A DNA stretch of 64,000 nt, from positions 62,001-126,000 of the forward strand of contig NZ_BONC01000009.1 in NCBI RefSeq assembly GCF_016862515.1. Direction: 5' to 3'. This document shows positions 24,173 to 32,966 of the stretch, piece after piece. The notes beneath the pieces are model-generated. The model saw only the letters and a program-made list of their open reading frames with translations. It ran no database searches and was not told the origin of the DNA. The number at the start of each line of letters is the position of its first letter. The stretch's first letter is position 1. The stretch is from Asanoa iriomotensis. GTDB taxonomy: Bacteria; Actinomycetota; Actinomycetes; Mycobacteriales; Micromonosporaceae. Both the position numbers and the translations under genes were made by a program.

Positions 24173-25611
24173 CCAGCGCCGTCCTCGCCGTCGACGTCGG
24201 CTCCTCCGCGATCCGGGCGGCGGTGGTCGACGAGTCCGGCAACGTCCGGGCCGAGCGCCGCGTCGAGCGGCAGGACGCCGAGTCGGGTCTCACCTTCGAC
24301 GCCGAGGTGCTGTGGCACCAGGTCGTCGCGACCGCCGCCGCGGTCACCGGCGGGCACGGCCACGACATCCGCGGCATCGGGATCGCCGGGCACATCGGCA
24401 CCGTCCTGACCGACCGGTCGCTGGCACCGGTCGGTCCCGCACACGGCTGGGCGGACAGCGCCGGGCTCGCCGAGCTGCGGGAGCGGCTCGGCGAGCGGGC
24501 GGCGGCGGTGCTGCGTGCCAGCGGCCGCCCGACGGTCACCGGTGGCGCGCTCGCCGCCCTGGTGCACCTGCGGACGACCGACCCACCGGTGTTCGCCCGG
24601 GTCGCGTACGCCCTGCAACCCAAGGACTTCCTGGTCGCCCGGTTGACCGGGGTGGTCGCCACGGATCACACCAGTGCCGCGTACTTCGGCGCCAGTGCGG
24701 TCCGCGAACGGGACTGGTCGGCGGCGACCATCGCGGCAGCGGGGCTGGACCCGGGACTGTTCCCTGCCCAGCACCCGTCCACCGGCGTCGTCGGCAGCAC
24801 CAGCCCCGCGGTCACCCGCCTGCTCGGGCTCGCCCGGGACGTGCCCGTGGTCGGCGGAGGACCGGACGGCACGGTCGGTGCCACCCTGGTGGCCGGCACC
24901 CGGACCGACGCGGTGGCCGACGTCGCGGGCACCACGGACGTCCTGGTGCGGGTGCTCGACCACCCGGCCGACCCCCCGCCCGGGGCCACGCTCAACCCGT
25001 ACACCTCCCCCGGGCTCTGGACCGTCGGCGGCGCGACCGGCATGACCGGCGGTGCCGTGTCGTGGTGGGCGCAGTTGCTCGGGTACGCCGGACCGGCCGC
25101 CGCACTCGAGCGGCTCGGCACGGAGATGGACCGGATCGGCCCCGGCGCCGGCGGCGTGCTCGCCGACCCCAACCTGTCCGGCAGCCGGTTCCCGAGGTGG
25201 TCGCCGGCCACCCGCGGCAGCGTGAGCGGCCTGCGCGCCGACCACGGGCCGGCGCATGTCCTGCTGGCGGTGCTGGAGTCCGTCGCGTACGCCGTCCGCG
25301 AGGGCGTCGACCGGCTGGCCGCCGATCCCGGTCTGTCGATCGTGCTGGCCGGTGGCACCGCCCGCTCGCCGCGGCTGGCCAGGCTGCGTGCGGACGTGTT
25401 GGGGCGGCCGGTCACCGTCTGCACCGAGCCGGACGTCAGCCTCAAGGGCGCGGCGCTGCTGGCCCTCACCGGCACCGGCGGGCCGCCGCTGGACGAGCAG
25501 GCGCGGCTGCTGCGCGGCCCGCTGCACACCTACGACCCCGAACCCGCCCGCGCGGCACGGTACGAGCACCTCTACCGCGACTGGCGGGCCGCCACCGGAG
25601 GAGAAGCGTGA
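24169..25611 (+). CDS. FGGY-family carbohydrate kinase
   Basis: The 480-residue kinase has the two FGGY actin-like domains. The N-terminal VDVGSSAIRAAVVD phosphate loop and GIGIAGH fit the family, and the C-terminal IVLAGGTARSPRLAR adenosine motif and LKGAALLAL are intact. It should phosphorylate a sugar, polyol or keto-sugar with ATP. It starts with GTG at 24169 (GTGA overlap with the TPP gene); an open frame further upstream is not coding. The product or substrate may also be the effector of the GntR regulator, which is common in such loci. Confidence 0.87.
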   Translation: MTSAVLAVDVGSSAIRAAVVDESGNVRAERRVERQDAESGLTFDAEVLWHQVVATAAAVTGGHGHDIRGIGIAGHIGTVLTDRSLAPVGPAHGWADSAGLAELRERLGERAAAVLRASGRPTVTGGALAALVHLRTTDPPVFARVAYALQPKDFLVARLTGVVATDHTSAAYFGASAVRERDWSAATIAAAGLDPGLFPAQHPSTGVVGSTSPAVTRLLGLARDVPVVGGGPDGTVGATLVAGTRTDAVADVAGTTDVLVRVLDHPADPPPGATLNPYTSPGLWTVGGATGMTGGAVSWWAQLLGYAGPAAALERLGTEMDRIGPGAGGVLADPNLSGSRFPRWSPATRGSVSGLRADHGPAHVLLAVLESVAYAVREGVDRLAADPGLSIVLAGGTARSPRLARLRADVLGRPVTVCTEPDVSLKGAALLALTGTGGPPLDEQARLLRGPLHTYDPEPARAARYEHLYRDWRAATGGEA

Positions 25612-27023
25612 CCAGCATCCTGGACCGGCTGCTGCCGCCGTGGTCCGGCGCAGGCCTCGACGTCGCGGACCCAGCCACCGGGCACGTGATCGCCACACTC
25701 GCCGACGGGACGCCCGCCGACGCGGCCGCCGCCGTCGACCGGGCCGCGCGCGCCTTGCCGGCCTGGGCGGCCACGCCGGCGCGGGCCCGGGCCGACGTGC
25801 TGCTCCGGGCGTACGCGCTGATGACCGACCGGGCGGCGGACCTCGCCGCACTGATCTCCCTGGAGAACGGCAAGGCCGACGCCGACGCGCTGGCCGAGGT
25901 GGCGTACGCGGCCGACTTCTTCCGCTGGGCGGCGGAGGAGGCGGTGCGCAGCGACGGCGACTTCACCGCCACCCCGGCGGGCGGCGCCCGGGCCATCGTG
26001 ACGACCCGGCCGGTCGGCGTGGCAGCGCTGGTGACGCCGTGGAACTTCCCGGCGGCGATGATCACCCGCAAGGCGGGACCGGCCCTCGCCGCGGGGTGCA
26101 CGGTCGTCGTGAAACCGGCGTCGGAGACGCCACTGACCGCGCTCGCGTTGGCCCGCATCCTGGTCGAGGCCGGACTTCCGGCGGACGCGGTCAACGTCGT
26201 GCCGACCCGCGACGCCGGCGCTGTCGTGACGCAGTGGATGCGCGACGACCGGGTCCGCAAGCTGTCCTTCACCGGCTCCACCGGTGTCGGCCGCCGCCTG
26301 CTCGCCCAGGCCGCCGGCCGCGTGGTCAACACGTCGATGGAGCTCGGCGGGAACGCGCCCTTCGTCGTCGCCGCCGACGCCGACCTGGCGGCCGCGACCG
26401 CCGGCGCGATGGTCGCCAAGTTCCGCAACGGCGGGCAGGCGTGCACCGCGGCCAACCGGTTCTACGTCCACGCCGACGTCGTCGAGGAGTTCACCGCGCT
26501 GTTCGGCGCGGCCACCGCCGCCCTCACCGTCGGACCGGCGGGATCCGGTGCGCAGATCGGCCCGCTGATCAGCACCCGCGCGGTCGCCGGGGTCGACGCG
26601 CTGGTGCGTGGCGCGCTTGACCGGGGTGCCCGGATCACCCACCGGGCACCGGCACCTTCGGGCGGCTGCTGGTACCCGCCGACGGTGCTGCGCGACGTCC
26701 CGGCCGACGCGGAGGTCGTGACCGAGGAGATCTTCGGGCCGGTCGCGCCCATCGTCGCCTGGCGCACCGACGAGGGGCTGCTGGGGATGGTCAACGGGAC
26801 CGAGCTCGGCCTGGCCGCGTACGTGTTCTCCGGTGACCTGCGCTGGGCGCTGAAACTCGCCGAGGCCACCGAGGCCGGGATGGTCGGCATCAACCGCGGG
26901 GTGGTCTCCGACGCGGCCTATCCGTTCGGCGGCGTGAAACAGAGTGGCATCGGGCGCGAGGGCGGCCGGGAAGGGCTGCGCGCCTTCCAGGAGACGCAGT
27001 ATTTCAGCGTGGACTGGTCTTAG
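25608..27023 (+). CDS. NAD(P)-dependent aldehyde dehydrogenase
   Basis: The 471-residue aldehyde dehydrogenase has the cofactor motif TGSTGVG, the general base in SMELGGN (E245) and the nucleophile in GGQACTAANRF (C279). The overall layout resembles succinate-semialdehyde dehydrogenases (WNFPAAMITRK, FGPV). The start is GTG at 25608 with ggaggag 6 nt before it, overlapping the kinase stop by 4 bp. It would oxidise an aldehyde released by the TPP enzyme or a later aldolase-like step. It is the third and last gene of the rightward operon and runs tail to tail into the second GntR gene, two bases away. Confidence 0.87.
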   Translation: MTSILDRLLPPWSGAGLDVADPATGHVIATLADGTPADAAAAVDRAARALPAWAATPARARADVLLRAYALMTDRAADLAALISLENGKADADALAEVAYAADFFRWAAEEAVRSDGDFTATPAGGARAIVTTRPVGVAALVTPWNFPAAMITRKAGPALAAGCTVVVKPASETPLTALALARILVEAGLPADAVNVVPTRDAGAVVTQWMRDDRVRKLSFTGSTGVGRRLLAQAAGRVVNTSMELGGNAPFVVAADADLAAATAGAMVAKFRNGGQACTAANRFYVHADVVEEFTALFGAATAALTVGPAGSGAQIGPLISTRAVAGVDALVRGALDRGARITHRAPAPSGGCWYPPTVLRDVPADAEVVTEEIFGPVAPIVAWRTDEGLLGMVNGTELGLAAYVFSGDLRWALKLAEATEAGMVGINRGVVSDAAYPFGGVKQSGIGREGGREGLRAFQETQYFSVDWS

Positions 27024-27025
27024 CC

Positions 27026-27745
27026 TTAGTCGGCCTCGATGCGCTGGATCAGCGGGAAGCTCTCGCGGGTCCAGCTCCGCACGAACTCGATCGGCACGTT
27101 CCGCTTCGAGTACGTGGTCCGCCGGATCGTCAACAGCGGGCTTCTGGGCTTCTCGTCCAGCAGCCCGGCCAGTTGCTTGGTGGCGAGGGACGTGGAGATG
27201 ATCTGGCTCGCCCAGCCGAGCTCGACGCTGTAGCGCTCGGCCAGCGTCCGGTAGAGCGACCCGTCGATGAGCTCGTCGCGGGCCAGGCCGGGCGCCACCG
27301 AGAAGGGAATCCAGGACTCCTGGTACGCGGCCGGGACGCCCTCGACCAGCCGCACCCGGGCCAGCCGCACGAACTGGGTCGACCGCGCGGTGGCCAGCTC
27401 GTCGGTCACCTCCCGCGGCACGGCCGAGGTCGTCTCCTGATGAACGATCCGGCTCGCCACCGAGGCACCGCCGGCACCGAACTCGGCGGTGAACGAGCGC
27501 AGGCCGTCCATGCCGCGCAGTCGTTTCGGCGCCTCCCGGACGTAGCTGCCGCTGCCCCGGAGCCGCACGATGACCTTGGCGCTTTCGAGCTGGTCCATCG
27601 CCTGCCGCACGGTCATCCGGCTGACTCCGTACCGCGTCGACAACTCGGCCTCGGTCGGCAACTGGCTGGAGATGGGCAGGTCACCGCTGGAGATCTGGGC
27701 AAGGAGATCATCGGCGATCACCCGGTAGATCGGCACTCTAGCCAT
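27026..27745 (-). CDS. GntR-family regulator, HutC subfamily
   Basis: The 239-residue regulator has a winged helix-turn-helix (about 5-72, LPTEAELSTRYGVSRMTVRQ and VRLRGSGSYV) and a UTRA domain (about 95-232). It is similar in layout to the regulator at 21515-22225 but not close. It converges with the aldehyde dehydrogenase. I found no clear palindrome in the 84 bp upstream (27746-27829), so its target is unknown. It may regulate the same pathway or another one. Confidence 0.88.
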   Translation of the reverse strand: MARVPIYRVIADDLLAQISSGDLPISSQLPTEAELSTRYGVSRMTVRQAMDQLESAKVIVRLRGSGSYVREAPKRLRGMDGLRSFTAEFGAGGASVASRIVHQETTSAVPREVTDELATARSTQFVRLARVRLVEGVPAAYQESWIPFSVAPGLARDELIDGSLYRTLAERYSVELGWASQIISTSLATKQLAGLLDEKPRSPLLTIRRTTYSKRNVPIEFVRSWTRESFPLIQRIEAD

Positions 27746-27829
27746 GGCCCTTTTGCCCCGTTCGTCACCAGCCCTGACGGTCGTGTGCGACAGCTTACTT
27801 TCACCGCACCCGCCGGCGACGTCGAACGC

Positions 27830-28399
27830 TCAGCCCGCCGAGCGGCTGCTTTCGGCGGCGTCCGCGGCGGCTTGCTCGATGATCTGCCGGGCCGTCGCGT
27901 AGTCGGCGGTCCGTAGCGCGGACCGCGACAGTCCCCAGGTCGGCATGTTGCCCAGCAGCGGCGCGAGGACGAGCAGCGCGAGCCCGGACGTGATCGCCGC
28001 CATGACGAACACCGCCTGCCACCCGCTGGGAGCGATGCTGCCGGCGAGCACGAGAAGGCAGATGACCTCGGCGGCGAGGTTGGCGAGGATGGTCGCCAGC
28101 ACCGCGACCACACCGAGGACGCGCAGGACGTACTCGGTGCCGACGGACAGCGACCGGCTGCGGCCGTCGTCGATGGCGCCGATCGCGTCGACCAGCGCTT
28201 GGCCACGGATCCCCTGCTGGTGCAGGTCGACGACCGTGCGGGAGAAAGCGGTGACGCTGGTTCGCAGCGGTTGGGCCATCTGTTCGTGCGCCCGCACCCG
28301 GGCCCGGAACGCGACCACGGCGCCGATGGCGAGGACCGGCACGACCTGCGCGCCGGTCGTGGCCAGGTCGGTGGTCAGCAGCACGAGATCATTATGCAA
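27830..28399 (-). CDS. Small membrane protein of unknown function
   Basis: I do not recognise this 189-residue protein. It has an N-terminal hydrophobic segment (about 10-32), a polar stretch (about 33-80), two long hydrophobic segments (about 85-115 and 122-147) and a cytoplasmic-type tail of about 40 residues rich in Ala and Arg. The composition and codon use match the neighbours. It stands alone, with 84 bp to the GntR start downstream and 45 bp to the histidine-kinase stop upstream, all on the same strand, so it could be the last gene of a transcript from 30703. Confidence 0.6.
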   Translation of the reverse strand: MHNDLVLLTTDLATTGAQVVPVLAIGAVVAFRARVRAHEQMAQPLRTSVTAFSRTVVDLHQQGIRGQALVDAIGAIDDGRSRSLSVGTEYVLRVLGVVAVLATILANLAAEVICLLVLAGSIAPSGWQAVFVMAAITSGLALLVLAPLLGNMPTWGLSRSALRTADYATARQIIEQAAADAAESSRSAG

Positions 28400-28444
28400 T
28401 CGACCTCATGGGCGACGACGTCGGCGCCTTCACCGACGACCTGA

Positions 28445-30703
28445 TCAAAGACTCGCCGACCGGTGCGGACCGCCATCCTGGGTCGGGAGCGGTAGGTGTG
28501 CCGTGACGAGCGTGCCGCCGGTCGGGGTGGTGTGGATGTCGGCGGTGCCGCCGAGTTCGGCGCAGCGTTCGCGCATCGAGCGTAGGCCCATCCCGGCCTG
28601 GTAGACCGCCGGCAGGCCCGTGCCGTCGTCGCGGACCTCGATGTGCAGGGCGTCGTCGCGGCGCAGGTGCACGACGCACGTGTGTGCGCCGGCGTGGCGG
28701 ACCACGTTCGTCAGGGCCTCCGAGACAACGTGGTACGCGGCCACCTCGACCGCGGCCGGGAGTGGTTCGACGTCCGTGGTCGCGATCGTGATGGTGACCG
28801 GGCCGCCGAGGCGGGTCGCCTGTTCGCGGAGGGCCGCGGTCAGGCCTAGCTGGTCCAGGATCGGAGGGCGCAGGCCCTCGACGAGGCGGCGCAGGTCGGC
28901 GAGCGCGTGTTCGTGGGTCTCGACGAGGCCGGCGAAGATGGCGTCGGCGGTGGGCGGGTCGTCGTGGAGGAACTGCCGCGCCAGGCGCAGGCGCATCGTC
29001 ACCGAGGCGAGGGTGGGGCCGAGGCCGTCGTGGATGTCGCGACGGATCCGGCGGCGTTCCTCCTCCAGGGCGGTGACGGTGCGTTCGAGGGAGTGCTGCA
29101 GGCGGGCGCTCAGCTGGAGGTGGTGGGCGATCACGCCGACCTGCCGCGCCAGGCCGTCGAGGAGGCGGTCGTCGTCCGGGCCGAACGGTTCGCGCAGCGG
29201 GCCCGGGTCCAGCCGCAGCCGGCCGTGGTGCTCGCCGCGGTGCACCAGGGCGATGTCCGTCGGCTCCGCGCTGGCTGTGCCGACCGCGACGGTGGGGATG
29301 CCGCCGATCTCGACGGCGGCGTACGAGAGTCGGAGGGTACGCCGCAGCGAGTGCACCACCCGCTCCAGCACCGCCCGCGGGGACACCGACGACTCCAGGG
29401 TCGCGCTGAGTTGCCGGAGCACCTCGTAGGGGTCGTCCCGGTCGCCGTACAGCCAGCGTCCGACGACCCGGTGCAGGCGGGTGGCGGCCGGGACCACGGT
29501 GACGGCGACGATCGCGACGGCGGCCAGCGGGACCTGGGCGCCCAGCAGCGGGCGCACGGCGGCGACGATGCCCACGTAGGCGAGGACGACGAGCGCCGAG
29601 AGCAGGCCGTACACGAGGGATCGCTTGAGGATGACCTGGATGTCGAAGAGCCGGTAGCGCAGGACGGCCGCGCCCAGGGCCAGCGGGCAGGGCAGGAAGA
29701 ACAGGGTGAGCACGTCCCAGCCGAGCAGCGGGCTGCCCCAGAGCCACTCCGGGAGGCGGCCGAGTCCGATGTAGGCGGTGACGCCGAAGCCGAACGCGTA
29801 GAGCTGCCATCGCATGCGTCGGCGGTCGCCGGGGTCGTGGTTGCGCACGTACCCGATGACGAGCGCCGCGACGATGACCAGCGGGTAGACGTTGGCGGCG
29901 GGTGGCGACACGGCGGCGAGGAGGCCGAGGCGTTGCAGCGGGTTCGCGCCGGGCAGGCCGGTGACGAGCCGCGCGGCGTAGAGGATCAGGGGCGCGGCGT
30001 ACGCCAGTGCCGTCCATTGCCAGCGCAGCGGCCGCCGCCGGGGAAACACGAGTGCGAAGTGGAGCATCGCGCCCCACATCAGGGCGTTGGCGGTGTCGCT
30101 GACCAGCGACGGCCAGATCCGGCCGGTGGCCACGTCGACGACCTGGCTCGACAGCGGGTACGCGGCGCCGCCGGCCAGTTGCAGCGTCGCGATCCCGAAC
30201 AGGGCGCGGGCCGCCGGGTCGCGCGGGCGGCGGCGGATGACGAAGGCGGCGACGGCCAACTCGACGGCGGCGAACGGCAGCGCCCACACGTGTTCGCGGA
30301 GCACGTCGCGCACGGGATAGCGGTGCAAGGTGACCGGTATGTCCATGGCGGTGCCGTCGCGGACCACGGTGTAGACGGCCGACGGCCCGGGGGTGACCGC
30401 GCCGAGTGGGTGGCCGTCGACCGCCACCACCAGGTCACCGGGCAGCAGCGCTCCCCCGTCGGCGCGGACCTCGCGGATCACGACGCCGTCGGGGCCCCAC
30501 GGCGGGGCGCTCGGGTACACCGCCGTCCCGTCGGCCGGCGCGGCCAGGCGCACCGTGGCGACCCAGACCGCGGGCGCGACGCACACGGCGAGGAGCAGCA
30601 TCGTGCCGGCCCACCGGCGTACCCGCTGCGGCACCGCACCGTCCAGAGTCCCGGGACCCGAGTCCCTTGACGCTCGGGTCGCTGTGCCCGCATCGTGGGG
30701 CAT
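28445..30703 (-). CDS. NarL/DegS-type sensor histidine kinase with PDZ-like sensor
   Basis: The 752-residue kinase has a first membrane segment (about 33-55), a PDZ-like extracytoplasmic segment (about 65-125, REVRADGGALLPGDLVVAVD), about seven more membrane segments (130-400), a linker with a GAF-like fold, then HisKA_3 with the phospho-acceptor H558 in RRDIHDGLGP, and a HATPase_c domain with DDGTGLP. A PDZ between membrane spans recalls ComP-type sensors. It probably autophosphorylates and passes phosphate to the regulator at 30733. The ATG at 30703 leaves only 29 bp to the divergent gene; a later start (an in-frame GTG about 23 codons in) is possible. Confidence 0.85.
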   Translation of the reverse strand: MPHDAGTATRASRDSGPGTLDGAVPQRVRRWAGTMLLLAVCVAPAVWVATVRLAAPADGTAVYPSAPPWGPDGVVIREVRADGGALLPGDLVVAVDGHPLGAVTPGPSAVYTVVRDGTAMDIPVTLHRYPVRDVLREHVWALPFAAVELAVAAFVIRRRPRDPAARALFGIATLQLAGGAAYPLSSQVVDVATGRIWPSLVSDTANALMWGAMLHFALVFPRRRPLRWQWTALAYAAPLILYAARLVTGLPGANPLQRLGLLAAVSPPAANVYPLVIVAALVIGYVRNHDPGDRRRMRWQLYAFGFGVTAYIGLGRLPEWLWGSPLLGWDVLTLFFLPCPLALGAAVLRYRLFDIQVILKRSLVYGLLSALVVLAYVGIVAAVRPLLGAQVPLAAVAIVAVTVVPAATRLHRVVGRWLYGDRDDPYEVLRQLSATLESSVSPRAVLERVVHSLRRTLRLSYAAVEIGGIPTVAVGTASAEPTDIALVHRGEHHGRLRLDPGPLREPFGPDDDRLLDGLARQVGVIAHHLQLSARLQHSLERTVTALEEERRRIRRDIHDGLGPTLASVTMRLRLARQFLHDDPPTADAIFAGLVETHEHALADLRRLVEGLRPPILDQLGLTAALREQATRLGGPVTITIATTDVEPLPAAVEVAAYHVVSEALTNVVRHAGAHTCVVHLRRDDALHIEVRDDGTGLPAVYQAGMGLRSMRERCAELGGTADIHTTPTGGTLVTAHLPLPTQDGGPHRSASL

Positions 30704-30732
30704 CGATGGTCGAATGCGGATGGTGGTGATGC

Positions 30733-31380
30733 ATGTCCGACAGTGCGCGGCCGTTGCGGGTCGTCGTCGCGGACGACCACCCGGTGTTCCTCAGCGGCCT
30801 GCGGTTGCTGATCGACACCAGCCCCGGCCTGGAGTGTGCCGGCACGGCGGCCACGGGTGCCGAGGCGATCGCGTTGTCGGCCACCGCGGACGTCGTCGTG
30901 CTGGACCTGCACATGCCCGGGGTGAACGGCGTCGACGCCGCGCGGGCCATCGCCGCCGCCCGCGCGGAGGTTGCCGTGCTGATGCTGACCATGATGGACG
31001 ACGACGAGTCGGTGTTCGCCGCGCTGCGCGCCGGTGCGCGGGGCTACCTGCTCAAGGACGCCCAGCCGGCCGAGATCGTGCACGCCATCCACACGGTGGC
31101 GGCCGGCGCCGCGGTGTTCGGGCCGCGGATCGCGCAGCGCATCATCGCCCACTTCGCGGTGCCGCGGACCCCGGACGGTCTGGCGGAGCTCACGCCTCGG
31201 GAGCGGGAGATCCTGCGGCTGCTCGCCGACGGGCACACCAACGCGGCGATCGCGGCGCAGCTGCACCTGAGCCCGAAGACCGTGCGCAACCACGTCTCCA
31301 ACGTCTTCGCGAAGCTGCACGTCACCGGTCGCGCCGAGGCGATGCTGCACGCCCGGCGGGCCGGGCTCGGCACGCCGTAG
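30733..31380 (+). CDS. LuxR/NarL-family response regulator
   Basis: The 215-residue regulator has a receiver domain (1-125) with D58 in VVLDLHMPG and the acidic pair DD (14-15), and a LuxR-type DNA-binding domain (about 148-205) with LTPREREILRLLADG and the recognition helix SPKTVRNHVSNVFAKL. It is divergent from its likely partner kinase, 29 bp away. Its targets are unknown. The ATG at 30733 has no strong SD nearby. Confidence 0.92.
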   Translation: MSDSARPLRVVVADDHPVFLSGLRLLIDTSPGLECAGTAATGAEAIALSATADVVVLDLHMPGVNGVDAARAIAAARAEVAVLMLTMMDDDESVFAALRAGARGYLLKDAQPAEIVHAIHTVAAGAAVFGPRIAQRIIAHFAVPRTPDGLAELTPREREILRLLADGHTNAAIAAQLHLSPKTVRNHVSNVFAKLHVTGRAEAMLHARRAGLGTP

Positions 31381-31382
31381 GC

Positions 31383-31400
31383 CCGGGACCGCTGTCCCGG
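31383..31400. terminator. Small hairpin after response regulator
   Basis: A 7-bp perfect stem (31383-31389 with 31394-31400, loop CGCT) starts two bases after the stop codon. It could end the transcript of the regulator. There is no T-tract. Confidence 0.45.
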
Positions 31401-31467
31401 CCCGCGCGGGCAGCACGGGACCGCGGCCTCAGGCGCCGGGAGCTGCCGCGTTCCTATCGTGTGGCGC

Positions 31468-32880
31468 ATGAACCGTCGTCTGCGTCCGGCCATCGCCGTC
31501 GCGATGCTCCTGGCCGCCACCACCGTCGCATTAGGACAGGCTCCGGCGAGCGCCGGACCGCAGCCGCGGCGCGCCGTTTGCCAGAGCCGCGCCTGCCTCG
31601 TCGTGCTCGAGACCTTCAGAGACCGTGACGGCGACGGAGTCGCCGACGTCGACGAGAAGCTCGTCGGCACCGCGGCCGACGACCCCACCTCGACGCCCGA
31701 GGCGTCGCTGCTGATCGACCTGTTGCTGAAGCGGCGGCTGACCTCGTTCGAACGGCACTTCACCGAGTTGGTGCTGTTGCCCACCCTGACACCGGACGGC
31801 AGCGCGATCGCCACCGGCCTGGGCGAGTTCCAACTCGTCGACCACGACGCCAACCTGCTGGCGTCGGCCGGCATCGTGCTGGGCTCGTTGGACGTCAACG
31901 GCTTCGACCTCCAGTTCGGGCTGAAGGTCACCGGCTCCCGGCAACCGCCGACGTACGGCATCACGCCCGGCACCATGAGCGGCACCACGTTCCTCAGCAA
32001 GTACGACCGGTCGCTGTACTCCGACTACACGAACGGCGGGCTGGCCCAGTTCGGCGCGAACGCGGGCAAGGAGGTCCATTTCGAGATCCTCGGCGACCTC
32101 GACGGCAAGCCGTACATCGACTACGAGCGGGGCGTGCGCGACTACACCGAGGTGTACGTGGACGGCAGCCGCGACGAGGTGCACGACTCGTTCCATTCGA
32201 CGGAGGGTGACAAGGCGACGTCGACCACGATCACCAGCTACGACAAGAGCGGTCAACAGACCAGCGAGGTCTACCGCTACCAGCGCGAGTCGACGCAGGC
32301 CGACGGCTCGACGGTCACCGAGTTGCACAGCACGCAGCCGATCAAGGAGAACGGCAAGATCGTCGGCACGCGGGACGTCTACGTCAAGATCGTCGAAAAG
32401 GACGGCAAGGGCACCCTGACGAAGGAAGAAACGATAAGGAACAAGGACGGCGAGGTCGTCGAGCGGACCAAGACTGACGGCGACTGCGACGCCGAGTGCG
32501 TCGAAAAGGAGAAGAAGGCCCACGAGGAGGGCGAGTTCTCCGACCCGGACTACATCGGCTTCGACATCGTCACCGAACAGGACATGGCCCGCCTCGAGTT
32601 CCGGATCAAGTGGATCAGCACCCCGGCACCGGACGACGGCAACACCGGCGGACCCGCTCCCGCACCCCCGTCGTCGGGCCAGTGCTGGCCCAACTGCGGT
32701 GGCGACGGCCTGCTCGTCCTGATGGATCCGGACGCGGTCGTCGTCGTGGCAGCCGGCAGCGAGCCACGGTTCAACCGCCGCGTCCAGCCCGACTACGACC
32801 CGTGGCTGCAGGAGCTGACCGGCATGACCGGCCAGCCCGTCCCGGTCACCGGCGGCGGACAGGACCCACCCCGGCGGTAG
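31468..32880 (+). CDS. Secreted protein of unknown function with calcium-binding-like motif
   Basis: I do not recognise this 470-residue protein as a named family. It has a signal peptide (about 1-30, ending ASAG). Residues about 50-65 read RDRDGDGVADVDEKL, an aspartate pattern like thrombospondin type-3 or dockerin calcium loops. The middle (about 190-330) is rich in Asp, Lys, Thr and Ser, with YEVYVDGSRDEVHD-like strands, and a Pro-rich linker near residue 395 precedes two cysteines (CWPNC). The ATG at 31468 is preferred over GTG 31459. Codon 22 is a rare TTA within the signal peptide. The end of the gene is partly duplicated just downstream. Confidence 0.65.
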   Translation: MNRRLRPAIAVAMLLAATTVALGQAPASAGPQPRRAVCQSRACLVVLETFRDRDGDGVADVDEKLVGTAADDPTSTPEASLLIDLLLKRRLTSFERHFTELVLLPTLTPDGSAIATGLGEFQLVDHDANLLASAGIVLGSLDVNGFDLQFGLKVTGSRQPPTYGITPGTMSGTTFLSKYDRSLYSDYTNGGLAQFGANAGKEVHFEILGDLDGKPYIDYERGVRDYTEVYVDGSRDEVHDSFHSTEGDKATSTTITSYDKSGQQTSEVYRYQRESTQADGSTVTELHSTQPIKENGKIVGTRDVYVKIVEKDGKGTLTKEETIRNKDGEVVERTKTDGDCDAECVEKEKKAHEEGEFSDPDYIGFDIVTEQDMARLEFRIKWISTPAPDDGNTGGPAPAPPSSGQCWPNCGGDGLLVLMDPDAVVVVAAGSEPRFNRRVQPDYDPWLQELTGMTGQPVPVTGGGQDPPRR

Positions 32881-32963
32881 CGGACCCGCGCGGGCCTGTC
32901 CGGGTCGTTGCCGTCCCGGTCACCGGCGGCGGACAGGAACCGCCCCGGCGGTAGCGGACCCGC
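32837..32963 (+). repeat. Tandem direct repeat of the gene 3' end (2 x 53 bp)
   Basis: A 53-bp sequence at 32837-32889 recurs at 32911-32963 with two mismatches, 74 bp further on. It covers the last 14 codons and the stop of the secreted-protein gene and the first nine bases after. The second copy still encodes VPVTGGGQEPPRR and a stop, but in another frame relative to the gene. Confidence 0.9.
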
Positions 32964-32966
32964 AAG

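Noticed and set aside
23887-25611. Kinase gene starting at 23887
   Set aside because: The first 94 codons lie inside the TPP-enzyme gene; GTG at 24169 with a GTGA overlap is the natural start.
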